From Clostridia bacterium (GTDB lineage: Bacteria > Bacillota > Clostridia > Oscillospirales > Acutalibacteraceae), in contig JAFQEL010000012.1 in the NCBI GenBank assembly GCA_017399065.1, positions 62,001-126,000 of the forward strand: a stretch of DNA of 64,000 nt. Direction: 5' to 3'. This document shows positions 42,405-50,114 of the stretch, piece by piece (position 1 is the first letter of the stretch; each line of letters starts with the position of its first letter). Made by a program: the position numbers and the translations under genes. A model generated the notes under the pieces. It searched no databases, was not told where the DNA came from, and saw only the letters and a program-made list of their open reading frames with translations.

Positions 42405-43229
42405 ATGTATCTCGGAATTATAAACGGTTGGTCTGACGGATGTATCAAGGCTGTCAGCGAAAAAGGACTTAAGTGGGTTGAATTCTGTGTCAATCACAAT
42501 TATGACAGTGCCGAAGTGCTTGCTCAGGCTGACGAAATCAAGGCAAGCTGTGAGAAGTACGGTGTGCGTGTAGGCTCAATAGGCAGATGGGGTATGGATA
42601 GGGTAGACGATAACGGAGAGGTTATCCCCGAAGCATTGCAGCACGATAAAAACTGTATCGACCTTGCTTCAAAGCTCGGCTGTCCCGTATTTAACTGCGG
42701 CTGTAATGAGGTTGAAACAAAGGGCTTTATGGAAAACTGTGATATCGCGGTCAATTATCTCTCACTGCTTATTGAATACGGCAAAGAGCGTAATGTTAAA
42801 ATTGCCGTCTATAACTGTGATTGGGCAAACTTCGTGGTAGAAGACAACGCATGGTCGGTTGTGCTTGGCAGACTGCCCGAGCTCGGCATAAAGTATGACA
42901 CATCGCACTGTATCAACAGAGGCGGCGATTACCTGAAAGAAATGGAAAAATGGGGTGACAGATTCTATCACTTCCATATCAAAGGCACGCTATATATCAA
43001 CGGTGAGCATTACGATGACCCGCCTGCAGGTTTGGATGATGTAAAGTGGGGCGCTGTTTTTGCTCTGCTTTACATAAAGAATTACAACGGTATGCTCTCT
43101 ATCGAGCCTCATTCAAATAAATGGCACGGTGCGGTAGGTCAATGGGGCATTGATTACACAATCAACTTTGTAAAGCCTTTTATTATGCCTGAGGATTATT
43201 CGTACAGCGAAAATCCGTATATGCCGTAA
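42405..43229 (+). CDS. Sugar phosphate isomerase/epimerase (xylose isomerase-like TIM barrel)
   Basis: 274 residues. Metal-binding TIM-barrel features: KWVEFCVNHNYDSAEVLAQ, GCPVFNCGCNEVE, VKIAVYNCDWANFV, GIKYDTSHCINRGGDY, FYHFHIKGT and LSIEPHSNKW, the last carrying the usual final Glu ligand. The family includes inosose, hydroxypyruvate and sugar isomerases; the substrate is not evident. ACGGAGGTTACTGAT precedes the ATG. Followed after 17 bases by a formyltransferase-like gene. Confidence 0.82.
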   Translation: MYLGIINGWSDGCIKAVSEKGLKWVEFCVNHNYDSAEVLAQADEIKASCEKYGVRVGSIGRWGMDRVDDNGEVIPEALQHDKNCIDLASKLGCPVFNCGCNEVETKGFMENCDIAVNYLSLLIEYGKERNVKIAVYNCDWANFVVEDNAWSVVLGRLPELGIKYDTSHCINRGGDYLKEMEKWGDRFYHFHIKGTLYINGEHYDDPPAGLDDVKWGAVFALLYIKNYNGMLSIEPHSNKWHGAVGQWGIDYTINFVKPFIMPEDYSYSENPYMP

Positions 43230-43246
43230 AAGGAGATGTGAATAAA

Positions 43247-43942
43247 ATGAAAAAAATAAAAGTTGTTATGTTTGCGAAAGCACATAATGCTTTTTGTGAT
43301 TATGCCGAAGCATTATTAAAAACAGTATTAAAAGAGGATGAGTTTTTATCTTTTCGTGGTGTAGTAGGTGATGAGTTTAGTTATGATATAAACGAGTATC
43401 AGGCGGATTATGTTATTTCGTTTGTGTCACCGTGGATAATCTCAAAATCTGTTCTTGATTCAGCTCAAAAAGCGGCTATCAATTTTCATCCGGGATCTCC
43501 TGATTATCCCGGTACAGGATGCTATAATTTTGCTCTTTATGAAAACAGCAAGGTGTACGGTGTAACGGTTCACCATATGAAAGAGAAAGTTGATTCCGGC
43601 GATATTGTTATGACGTCTTATTTTGATATTATGCCATACGATACGGTCGAAACACTTAAGCTTAAATCGATGAACCATCTGTTATATCTTTTTGAAAAAG
43701 TGCTTGCTAATATATGTGCAGGGGAAGATTTGCCTGTTTCTGAAGAAAAATGGCAGCGTAAACCTTTTACCAGAAAAGAGATGTACGAGCTTTTTGAAAT
43801 TGACCCGCTGAAGCACGATGAAGAAGAAGTTGCCCGCCGTATACGTGCCGCAACCTATCCTTCTTGTCCGGGAGCATATATTGTGGTCAATGGCGAAAGG
43901 CAGTATCTCCCTTTTGAAAAGAGAGAACCAATCGTTGGTTGA
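43247..43942 (+). CDS. Formyltransferase-fold protein (Fmt/GART-like)
   Basis: 231 residues from the ATG at 43247, with AGGAGA upstream; a GTG at 43238 is too close to that site. The formyltransferase hallmarks are INFHPGSPDYPGTGCYNFALY, carrying the catalytic His and matching the HPSLLP region, and VTVHHMKEKVDSGDIV. The N-terminal Rossmann part is short (KVVMFAKAHNAFCDYAEALL) and there is no full-length Fmt C-terminal domain, so it is not standard methionyl-tRNA formyltransferase; sugar-amine formylation is possible. Codon use in the first 250 bases is more AT-rich than in neighbouring genes. Confidence 0.78.
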   Translation: MKKIKVVMFAKAHNAFCDYAEALLKTVLKEDEFLSFRGVVGDEFSYDINEYQADYVISFVSPWIISKSVLDSAQKAAINFHPGSPDYPGTGCYNFALYENSKVYGVTVHHMKEKVDSGDIVMTSYFDIMPYDTVETLKLKSMNHLLYLFEKVLANICAGEDLPVSEEKWQRKPFTRKEMYELFEIDPLKHDEEEVARRIRAATYPSCPGAYIVVNGERQYLPFEKREPIVG

Positions 43943-43968
43943 AATTTTTATTAAAATTTCAAAATAGC

Positions 43969-43997
43969 TTGCATATTTTGTGTTTTAGTGATAAAAT
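43969..43997 (+). promoter_or_regulatory. Promoter for putP
   Basis: TTGCAT (43969-43974), 17-base spacer, TAAAAT (43992-43997). The leader is about 63 bases. Confidence 0.6.
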
Positions 43998-44066
43998 AGC
44001 ATATATTTTATCTTTGTAACGCTTTAATTTGCTAAAGCATTACGGAAAAGAGAGGTTTTTAAAATT

Positions 44067-45584
44067 ATGACAGCACAACTTGCAGCATTTATTTTGTATT
44101 TCGTTGTTGTCCTTGGTATCGGCCTCTTCTTCTTTATCAAGTCGAAGAGCGGAAGTGAAAGGGACTACTTTCTTGGCGGACGTTCAATGGGTCCGTGGGT
44201 CACAGCACTCAGTGCACAGGCATCCGATATGAGCGGATGGCTGCTTATGGGATTCCCCGGCAGCATTCTTGCTTTCGGTATGGGTCAGGTCTGGATCGGT
44301 ATCGGTCTTGCGCTCGGCACAGCTGCTAACTGGATTTTTATTGCACGCAGGCTTCGTGCTTTCTCCCAGACTGCAAACGATTCAATCACAATTCCGCAGT
44401 ATCTTTCAAACCGCTTTATGTCAAAAAGCCCCGTGCTTCAGATAATCTGTGCGATTGTTTTTCTTGTTTTCTTCACAATTTACGTTGCATCAAGCTTCGT
44501 TGCAGGTCAGAAGGTTTTCATTCAGGTTGTTCCGCAGCTCGCCGAAAGACCTGAAATCGCACTTATTATCTTCGCAGTTATCATTATTGCTTACACTTTC
44601 CTCGGCGGCTTCAAGGCTGTTTGCTGGACTGATTTTTTCCAGGGCCTTATGATGCTCGCAGCTCTTCTGGCTGTTCCTGTTGTTCTTGTTGCGGTTAAAG
44701 AAATCGACTACAGTGTTTTCGAAACTGTCGAAGGTGGCGTTAATCCGCTCAATCCTTTTGCTGCAAGCTGGCAGGATATAGCTTCAGGTCTTGCATGGGG
44801 TCTCGGTTACTTCGGTATGCCTCACATTCTTGTAAGATTTATGTCAACCAAAAATACAAAAGTTCTCAAAAAATCAGCTACCATCGGTATCGTATGGGTT
44901 ATCCTTTCACTCGGTGCTGCAATTGCTATGGCTCTTCTTGGCAGAGGCTATGCTCCCACACAGTCTCTTGTTGCTGCAGAAACTCAGGAGCTTGTATTCG
45001 TAACTCTTGTTCAAGATATATTCAACGGTCCTTGGGCATTTGTCGCAGGTCTTCTTCTTTCCGCTATCGTTGCTGCTGCAATGAGCACGGCTGATTCACA
45101 GCTTCTTGTTGCATCATCCTCTTTCACAAGCGATATCTACAAGCCTGTTTTTCGCAAGAAGGCTTCCGACAGGGAAACTCTCTGGGTAGGCAGAATTGTT
45201 GTTCTTATCATCGCTGTTGTTGCTTATTTTATTGCAAGCAGCAAATCTGAAGGCGCAGCAAGCATTATGACACTGGTTGATAATGCATGGGGCGGCTTCG
45301 GTTCAGCTTTCGGTCCTGTTATTATTCTTTCTCTTTTTTGGAAGAGACTCACATATAAGGGTGCTGTAGCAGGTGTTATCGGCGGTGCAGTTGTCGATGT
45401 GCTCTGGATGAACCTCTTTGTTGGTGACGGAGCTCTTGTTTACGACACAGGTGTATACGAGCTTCTTCCCGGCTTTATTGCAGGTCTCATCTTCTGTGTC
45501 ATTGTTTCTCTTATCGACAAGAAGCCCTCTTCAGAGATTATAAGTCTCTTTGAAACTGCTTCTGAAATGACAAAGGTAGATTGA
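44067..45584 (+). CDS. putP: Sodium/proline symporter PutP
   Basis: 505 residues, about 13 membrane helices, solute:sodium symporter family. GRSMGPWVTALSAQASDMSGWLLMG carries the Na+-site region of PutP, and AAAMSTADSQLLVASSSFTSDIYK is the conserved segment of helix 9. Imports proline with Na+ across the cytoplasmic membrane. AAAGAGAGG precedes the ATG. It is a single transcription unit with its own promoter and terminator. Confidence 0.93.
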   Translation: MTAQLAAFILYFVVVLGIGLFFFIKSKSGSERDYFLGGRSMGPWVTALSAQASDMSGWLLMGFPGSILAFGMGQVWIGIGLALGTAANWIFIARRLRAFSQTANDSITIPQYLSNRFMSKSPVLQIICAIVFLVFFTIYVASSFVAGQKVFIQVVPQLAERPEIALIIFAVIIIAYTFLGGFKAVCWTDFFQGLMMLAALLAVPVVLVAVKEIDYSVFETVEGGVNPLNPFAASWQDIASGLAWGLGYFGMPHILVRFMSTKNTKVLKKSATIGIVWVILSLGAAIAMALLGRGYAPTQSLVAAETQELVFVTLVQDIFNGPWAFVAGLLLSAIVAAAMSTADSQLLVASSSFTSDIYKPVFRKKASDRETLWVGRIVVLIIAVVAYFIASSKSEGAASIMTLVDNAWGGFGSAFGPVIILSLFWKRLTYKGAVAGVIGGAVVDVLWMNLFVGDGALVYDTGVYELLPGFIAGLIFCVIVSLIDKKPSSEIISLFETASEMTKVD

Positions 45585-45605
45585 TAACTCAATACATAAA
45601 ATATC

Positions 45606-45645
45606 AAGCCGTACGGTTTCACTGAGACCGTACGGCTTATTTTAT
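45606..45645. terminator. Terminator between converging putP and the alarmone synthetase gene
   Basis: A perfect 12-bp stem (45606-45617 with 45627-45638, 9-base loop) followed on the plus side by ATTTTATT. On the minus strand the flank is T-poor, so it mainly serves putP. Confidence 0.75.
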
Positions 45646-46322
45646 TGGCTGTTAACTTGTTTCCTGAGTGCTTCCATTCTCAGGTCGAGTGCGGCACTTT
45701 GTTCGGCGCAGAGTTTTAATTCGTCTGCCATCTCTTGTGTAAACTCAAAATCTTTTTTGTATCGGAGTTGATGCTCAAGGCTTGCCCAGAAGTCCATAGC
45801 AAGTGTGCGAAGCTGAATTTCAACCTTCATCAGCCGCTTTTCGTGTGCAAGGTAAATCGGTACGGCGACTATAAGGTGCAGACTTCTGTAGCCGTTTTCC
45901 TTGGGTTCGGCTATGTAATCTTTTTTACGTATGAGCATAATATCATCCTGCTTGAGGAGTGCGTCTGCGAGCAGATACACATCTTCGGGGAAAGTACATA
46001 TAACTCTTATACCTGCAACGTCATTTATATACTTCTCTACCGAGTCAACCTCAAACGGAAGGCCTTTTCGCTCAAGCTTTTCCGTGATGCTGTCGAAAGA
46101 TTTGATTCGTGTCTTTATAGAGCTGATCGGATTGCGGTCGTGCTCAAGCGAAAACTCTTCATTCAGCACCTTAAATTTCGTTTCGATCTCCATCATAGCG
46201 CATCGGTAGTATGACATCAACAGGTCAAAATCCTTCATTCTTTCCTGTATCCACTCTATCATATCCGAGTCGATGCGCTGCATCAGTTTTACGGCTTTTT
46301 TAGCCTTGCTTTTCTGTTCCAT
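45642..46322 (-). CDS. Small alarmone synthetase ((p)ppGpp synthetase, RelQ-like)
   Basis: 226 residues with only the RelA/SpoT synthetase domain. Motifs: RIKSFDSITEKLERKG, INDVAGIRVICTFPEDVYLLADAL, PKENGYRSLHLIV and KVEIQLRTLAMDFWASLEHQLRYKK. It lacks the HD hydrolase and the TGS/ACT domains. It makes ppGpp or pppGpp from GDP or GTP and ATP. It overlaps the end of the histidine kinase gene by 23 bases and is the last gene of the two-component operon, so alarmone production may be tied to the signal sensed by that kinase. Confidence 0.9.
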   Translation of the reverse strand: MEQKSKAKKAVKLMQRIDSDMIEWIQERMKDFDLLMSYYRCAMMEIETKFKVLNEEFSLEHDRNPISSIKTRIKSFDSITEKLERKGLPFEVDSVEKYINDVAGIRVICTFPEDVYLLADALLKQDDIMLIRKKDYIAEPKENGYRSLHLIVAVPIYLAHEKRLMKVEIQLRTLAMDFWASLEHQLRYKKDFEFTQEMADELKLCAEQSAALDLRMEALRKQVNSQ

Positions 46323-47847
46323 CTGTTAATTCCTCTTGTGCTTTTTTGATATAGAATCCGAAAACTACGCCGCCTTCGACGTTTTCGACCGAGTAAGGCA
46401 TACGGTGAAGCTGCTGTATAGCCTTTACTATTGAAAGACCTATGCCGAAGCGACCTTCAGCTCTGGAGTGAGCTTTGTCCGAACGGTAGAAGCTTTGCCA
46501 CAGACTCGGCATTTCTTCTTCGGGTATATGGTCACCCGTGTTGAAAACGCTTACTTTGACGGATGTTGAAGTTTCGGAAGCTGAAATGATAATCTTTTTA
46601 TCTCCCTTAGCGTGTGAGAGTGCGTTGGATACGTAGTTGTTAAGTACCATATGGAGCTTATCCGGGTCGCCGTATCCCGTAAGATCATCGGGAATGCTTC
46701 TGACTATTTCTATTCCTTTTTCTTTTGCAAGTATATCGTATGAGTCGGTACTCTCGATGATAAATTTTTTTATGTCAAATTCACACGGATTGAGCGTATA
46801 GGCACCCGATTCGAATTTTGACAGCTCCATCATCTCACACACAAGACGATTCATCTTGTGTGTTTCTTCTATTATAATGTCGCAGTATTCGTCACTGCTC
46901 TGAGAATTGGTTTTGATACCGAGCTTGAGACCTTCGGCGTAGCCCTGGATTATTGCAATCGGAGTTTTAAGCTCGTGTGAAGCGTTTGAAACAAACTCCT
47001 TGCGCATTTTTTCAACACGTCTTTCATGTTCAATATCAGCTTCAAGCTTTTCGTTCTTTTGTTTCAGGTCACGAAGCGTTTTGTCAAGCTCTCCTGAAAG
47101 TGTGTTTATGCTTTGACCGAGCTCACCGATTTCGTTATTACTGTATGGTGGACATTTCTGAGAAAAATCCATTTTTGCCATAGCTCTTGTAATCTTGTTC
47201 ATTTCGACAAAAGGTCTTGTGAAATGGTGAAGGTATAAATACAATGAAATCATAATAAGAGCAAAGGTTATTATTGCGACAAAGCTGACGTAGCGTGTGG
47301 TTGCATTTGATGCGTTTTCAATGTAGTTAAGCTGTGAATAAACCTTGAGTGTACCGCCTTGACCGAGAGGCGCGGTATACATCATATATTGGAGGTTGGT
47401 TTTCTCATCAACGAGTCTTTCCAAGCAGGCACCGGAAGAGAGATCCTTATGGTTTGTGACCTTCAGATTCCTTTTGGTAAGAATTTCAAGCAGATCCACT
47501 TTGTTGCCGTTCTCCCAATCCTGCATTAGCCTGCTTACAGTTGAGTCATAAACAAGCTTGTTACTTTCGTTGTAGATTTCTACCTCAATGTTATTGCTTT
47601 CTTCAATAATTGCCATATCATTGTAAAAATCGTCACTTTGTAAAATCAAAGTCTCAATATCCTCACCCAGCTCTTGCATATAGTAGCTTTGTCTGAGTGT
47701 ATAAACCAGCGGAATTAGCTGAGAATTTGCAATAAGAATGGCAAAGCTGCCTATGCATATAAAGAATGCGGCGATTCCGAAAAGCTGAGCTCGCATTGAA
47801 TATTTTCTGCTCATCAGCTTGGGAAAAAGTTTTCGTAGTAGTTTCAT
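46300..47847 (-). CDS. Membrane sensor histidine kinase
   Basis: 515 residues. Two membrane helices (about 22-44 and 188-206) flank an extracellular sensor domain of about 140 residues. Then a HAMP region (about 207-260), a short coiled coil (LKQKNEKLEADIEHERRVEK), the phospho-acceptor FVSNASHELKTPIAII (His291) and the ATPase domain (N box VLNNYVSNALSHA; G boxes VFNTGDHI and GRFGIGLSIVKAI). It starts 4 bases after the response regulator. The ligand is not apparent. Confidence 0.93.
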   Translation of the reverse strand: MKLLRKLFPKLMSRKYSMRAQLFGIAAFFICIGSFAILIANSQLIPLVYTLRQSYYMQELGEDIETLILQSDDFYNDMAIIEESNNIEVEIYNESNKLVYDSTVSRLMQDWENGNKVDLLEILTKRNLKVTNHKDLSSGACLERLVDEKTNLQYMMYTAPLGQGGTLKVYSQLNYIENASNATTRYVSFVAIITFALIMISLYLYLHHFTRPFVEMNKITRAMAKMDFSQKCPPYSNNEIGELGQSINTLSGELDKTLRDLKQKNEKLEADIEHERRVEKMRKEFVSNASHELKTPIAIIQGYAEGLKLGIKTNSQSSDEYCDIIIEETHKMNRLVCEMMELSKFESGAYTLNPCEFDIKKFIIESTDSYDILAKEKGIEIVRSIPDDLTGYGDPDKLHMVLNNYVSNALSHAKGDKKIIISASETSTSVKVSVFNTGDHIPEEEMPSLWQSFYRSDKAHSRAEGRFGIGLSIVKAIQQLHRMPYSVENVEGGVVFGFYIKKAQEELTDGTEKQG

Positions 47848-47851
47848 CGGT

Positions 47852-48532
47852 TTATTCCGCCTCTATTTTATAGCCTATTCCGTAAACGGTTTTAAGGTGA
47901 GCATCGCCCCATTTGCCGAGCTTTGTGCGAAGCCTTGCGACGTGGCTGTCTACAGTGCGTATATCTCCTGCGTAGTCATAGCCCCAGATATCATCGAGAA
48001 GCTGCTCACGGGAAAATACCCTGCCCACGGAAGAAAGAAGCTTGAGAAGTATGTTGTATTCCTTAAGAGTGAGCTCAAGTGCGCGGTTGTCGAGCGTTAT
48101 AACGTGGGCAACCTCGTCAACCGTAAGACCGTCGAGTGAAACCGTTTCTGTTTTTGCTTCAGGCTCTCCGCTTGACCTGCGGATAAGTGCGGCAACTCTT
48201 TTCATAAGTACGCTCGGACTGAAGGGTTTTGTGACATAGTCGTCCGCACCGACCTCAAAGCCCATCAGCTCGTCAAATTCCTCACTTCGTGCGGTGAGCA
48301 TAAGTATCGGCACGTCAGACGTTTTGCGTATTCTCTTACAAGCTTCCCAACCGTCGATATTCGGCATCATAACGTCGAGGATTATTGCGGCGATATCGTC
48401 GTGTGCGGCAAAAAGCTCAAGTGCTACATCACCGTCGTTTGCTTCAAGAGGCTCGTATCCTTCGCTTACGAGAAAGTCACATACAAGTCTGCGGATTCTT
48501 GCTTCATCGTCTGCGACAATTATCTTTTTCAT
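47852..48532 (-). CDS. OmpR/PhoB-family response regulator
   Basis: 226 residues. The receiver domain has acidic residues Asp8/Asp9, phospho-acceptor Asp53 in ILDVMMPNIDGWE, and VTKPFSP with the conserved Lys. The C-terminal winged helix includes LTLKEYNILLKLLSSVGRVFSREQLLDDIWG and VDSHVARLRTKLG. Binds DNA as a dimer to control genes, probably including its own operon. First gene of RR-HK-alarmone synthetase. Confidence 0.95.
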   Translation of the reverse strand: MKKIIVADDEARIRRLVCDFLVSEGYEPLEANDGDVALELFAAHDDIAAIILDVMMPNIDGWEACKRIRKTSDVPILMLTARSEEFDELMGFEVGADDYVTKPFSPSVLMKRVAALIRRSSGEPEAKTETVSLDGLTVDEVAHVITLDNRALELTLKEYNILLKLLSSVGRVFSREQLLDDIWGYDYAGDIRTVDSHVARLRTKLGKWGDAHLKTVYGIGYKIEAE

Positions 48533-48567
48533 ATCTTTTTTCCATCCTTTTTCTATTTTATGATTCT

Positions 48568-48596
48568 ATTTTATCATAAGCGTTTTTTTACCGCAA
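48568..48596 (-). promoter_or_regulatory. Promoter for the two-component/alarmone operon
   Basis: Minus strand: TTGCGG (48591-48596), 17-base spacer, TAAAAT (48568-48573). Confidence 0.55.
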
Positions 48597-48636
48597 TATC
48601 TTTAATAATCAGTTTACAAATTTGCAACAGCTTTAC

Positions 48637-48666
48637 GTAATATTAGTCGAACGGATTACATAAATA
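48637..48666 (+). promoter_or_regulatory. Sigma-E-like promoter of the spoIVFA/FB operon
   Basis: GTAATATT (48637-48644), 14-base spacer, CATAAATA (48659-48666). The -35 fits the Bacillus sigma-E consensus GKMATATT and the -10 matches CATACAHT at six of eight positions. The Bacillus spoIVF operon is sigma-E controlled, and sigE lies 8 kb away. Confidence 0.6.
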
Positions 48667-48708
48667 TTTACTCAGTAGTAAAAAATTTTAATATAAGGGG
48701 AGATTTAT

Positions 48709-49488
48709 GTGGACGAGTTTGATGAAACCTATTCCGATTCCCGCAGAATAAAGGCGGAAAAGAATAAGAAAAGTAAAAAACACGACTGGCTTGTGTCACT
48801 GTCTGCTGTACAGCTGATGCTTGCGTGTATCGGCATAGCTTTACTGTTGGCTGTTTCAAAGTCGTCACCGTCAACGTTTTTTGCACTCAAGGATGAATTT
48901 GACATATTTATGCAGACTGATATGAGTGTGCGTGAGGTTGCAGGTAAGATTTATTCGGTGCTTGTTCCTGAAGATAGAACGGATGAATCGGCTGACAATG
49001 CCGAAAAAGTTACTGAAGAAACATCAGCTTCAGGCGGAGAAGATATTGAAATATATGAAGCGACTCAGAACGTCTGCTTTGCGCCGTTTGATACAACTGT
49101 TGATATTGTAAAGCCGACTGAAGGTGAGATAACGTCACGCTTTGGCTACAGGTATCATCCGATTACGGGTAAATTCGGTGTACATAACGGTACGGATATT
49201 GCCGCACCTGAAGGTACTCCTATATATGCTGCATTTAACGGCAGGGTAGAGGAGATAGGACACAACAGTGTGAGAGGTAATTATATTCTTCTCTCTCACG
49301 GCGGGGATACGCAGACACTGTATCTGCACTGCAGCGAGATTGTAGCCCCGGAAGGTGCTGTTGTAAGACAAGGTGAGATTATAGCAAAAGTCGGAAGCAC
49401 CGGGTATTCTACGGGACCTCATCTTCATTTCTCAATTCTTATAGGCGGTAAATACTGCAATCCGGAGTGGTTGATAAATGACCTTTAA
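48709..49488 (+). CDS. spoIVFA: SpoIVFA-like M23 (LytM) membrane protein
   Basis: 259 residues from a GTG at 48709, with AAGGGGAGA upstream; the ATG at 48707 is out of frame and gives only 14 codons. A cytosolic basic start, one membrane helix (about 30-50), a linker and a C-terminal M23 domain (SRFGYRYHPITGKFGVHNGTD; PHLHFSI). The zinc-site histidine of HxxxD in the Bacillus enzymes appears as HNGTD, so activity is possible. The place before a SpoIVFB-like protease and a sigma-E-like promoter support a SpoIVFA role; by sequence alone it is simply an M23 peptidase. Confidence 0.75.
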   Translation: MDEFDETYSDSRRIKAEKNKKSKKHDWLVSLSAVQLMLACIGIALLLAVSKSSPSTFFALKDEFDIFMQTDMSVREVAGKIYSVLVPEDRTDESADNAEKVTEETSASGGEDIEIYEATQNVCFAPFDTTVDIVKPTEGEITSRFGYRYHPITGKFGVHNGTDIAAPEGTPIYAAFNGRVEEIGHNSVRGNYILLSHGGDTQTLYLHCSEIVAPEGAVVRQGEIIAKVGSTGYSTGPHLHFSILIGGKYCNPEWLINDL

Positions 49489-50074
49489 AATAAAAGGAAG
49501 CTGTGTAAGTATCAGCTTCTTTTTCTTTGTTACGGTGTGTGTGGCACTTGTGCTTGATACAACCGATACGGCGGTGACAGCTCTTTGGGCGGCGGGCTTG
49601 CACGAGGGAGGTCATCTGCTTTGTATGCTCTTCTACGGCGAGCGTCCGTCGAGTATTTTTATCGCACCTTTCGGCTTCAGCATAACGAGGTGCGGCATGA
49701 GCAGCTACCGCAGAGAGATGATCATTGCCTTTGCAGGACCTCTTGCAAACATTATTGCGGCATTTGTTATGTTTATTATTGTGCTTATTTGTCATCAGAC
49801 AAGGCTTATAAAACCGATTGCCGTCAACTTATCACTTGCACTGTTTAATCTTTTGCCTATCGAGCCGCTTGATTGCGGCAGGGCAGTACGCTGCTGGCTT
49901 ATGTGCAGGATGAATACGCTAAGAGCCGAAAAAACAGTTTTTATAATCGGTGCGGTTTGTCTTGTGCCTGTTGCTGCAATGGGCTTTTTAGTGCTTATTA
50001 AGAGCAGATATAACATAACTCTTTTGCTGGCGAGCATTTATTTGTCCTATATGCTCTTGAAAAGAAGAGAATAA
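49478..50074 (+). CDS. spoIVFB: SpoIVFB-like M50 intramembrane metalloprotease
   Basis: 198 residues, mostly hydrophobic with about six helices. The zinc motif is HEGGH in AAGLHEGGHLLCMLFYG, and the second motif reads LFNLLPIEPLDCGRAVR, where most family members have LDGGR; the metal-binding Asp is kept. In Bacillus, SpoIVFB cleaves pro-SigK in the mother-cell membrane and is held inactive by SpoIVFA. It is shorter than the Bacillus protein (288) and lacks the C-terminal CBS domain, as is common in clostridia. It overlaps the M23 gene by 11 bases. Confidence 0.82.
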   Translation: MTFKIKGSCVSISFFFFVTVCVALVLDTTDTAVTALWAAGLHEGGHLLCMLFYGERPSSIFIAPFGFSITRCGMSSYRREMIIAFAGPLANIIAAFVMFIIVLICHQTRLIKPIAVNLSLALFNLLPIEPLDCGRAVRCWLMCRMNTLRAEKTVFIIGAVCLVPVAAMGFLVLIKSRYNITLLLASIYLSYMLLKRRE

Positions 50075-50114
50075 TCCTATATAATAGATGCACTATTGTT
50101 TTTTGGAGGAATTT

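Noticed and set aside
48707-48751. ATG at 48707 as start of the M23 gene
   Set aside because: It is in another frame and stops after 14 codons; the GTG two bases later opens the real frame.
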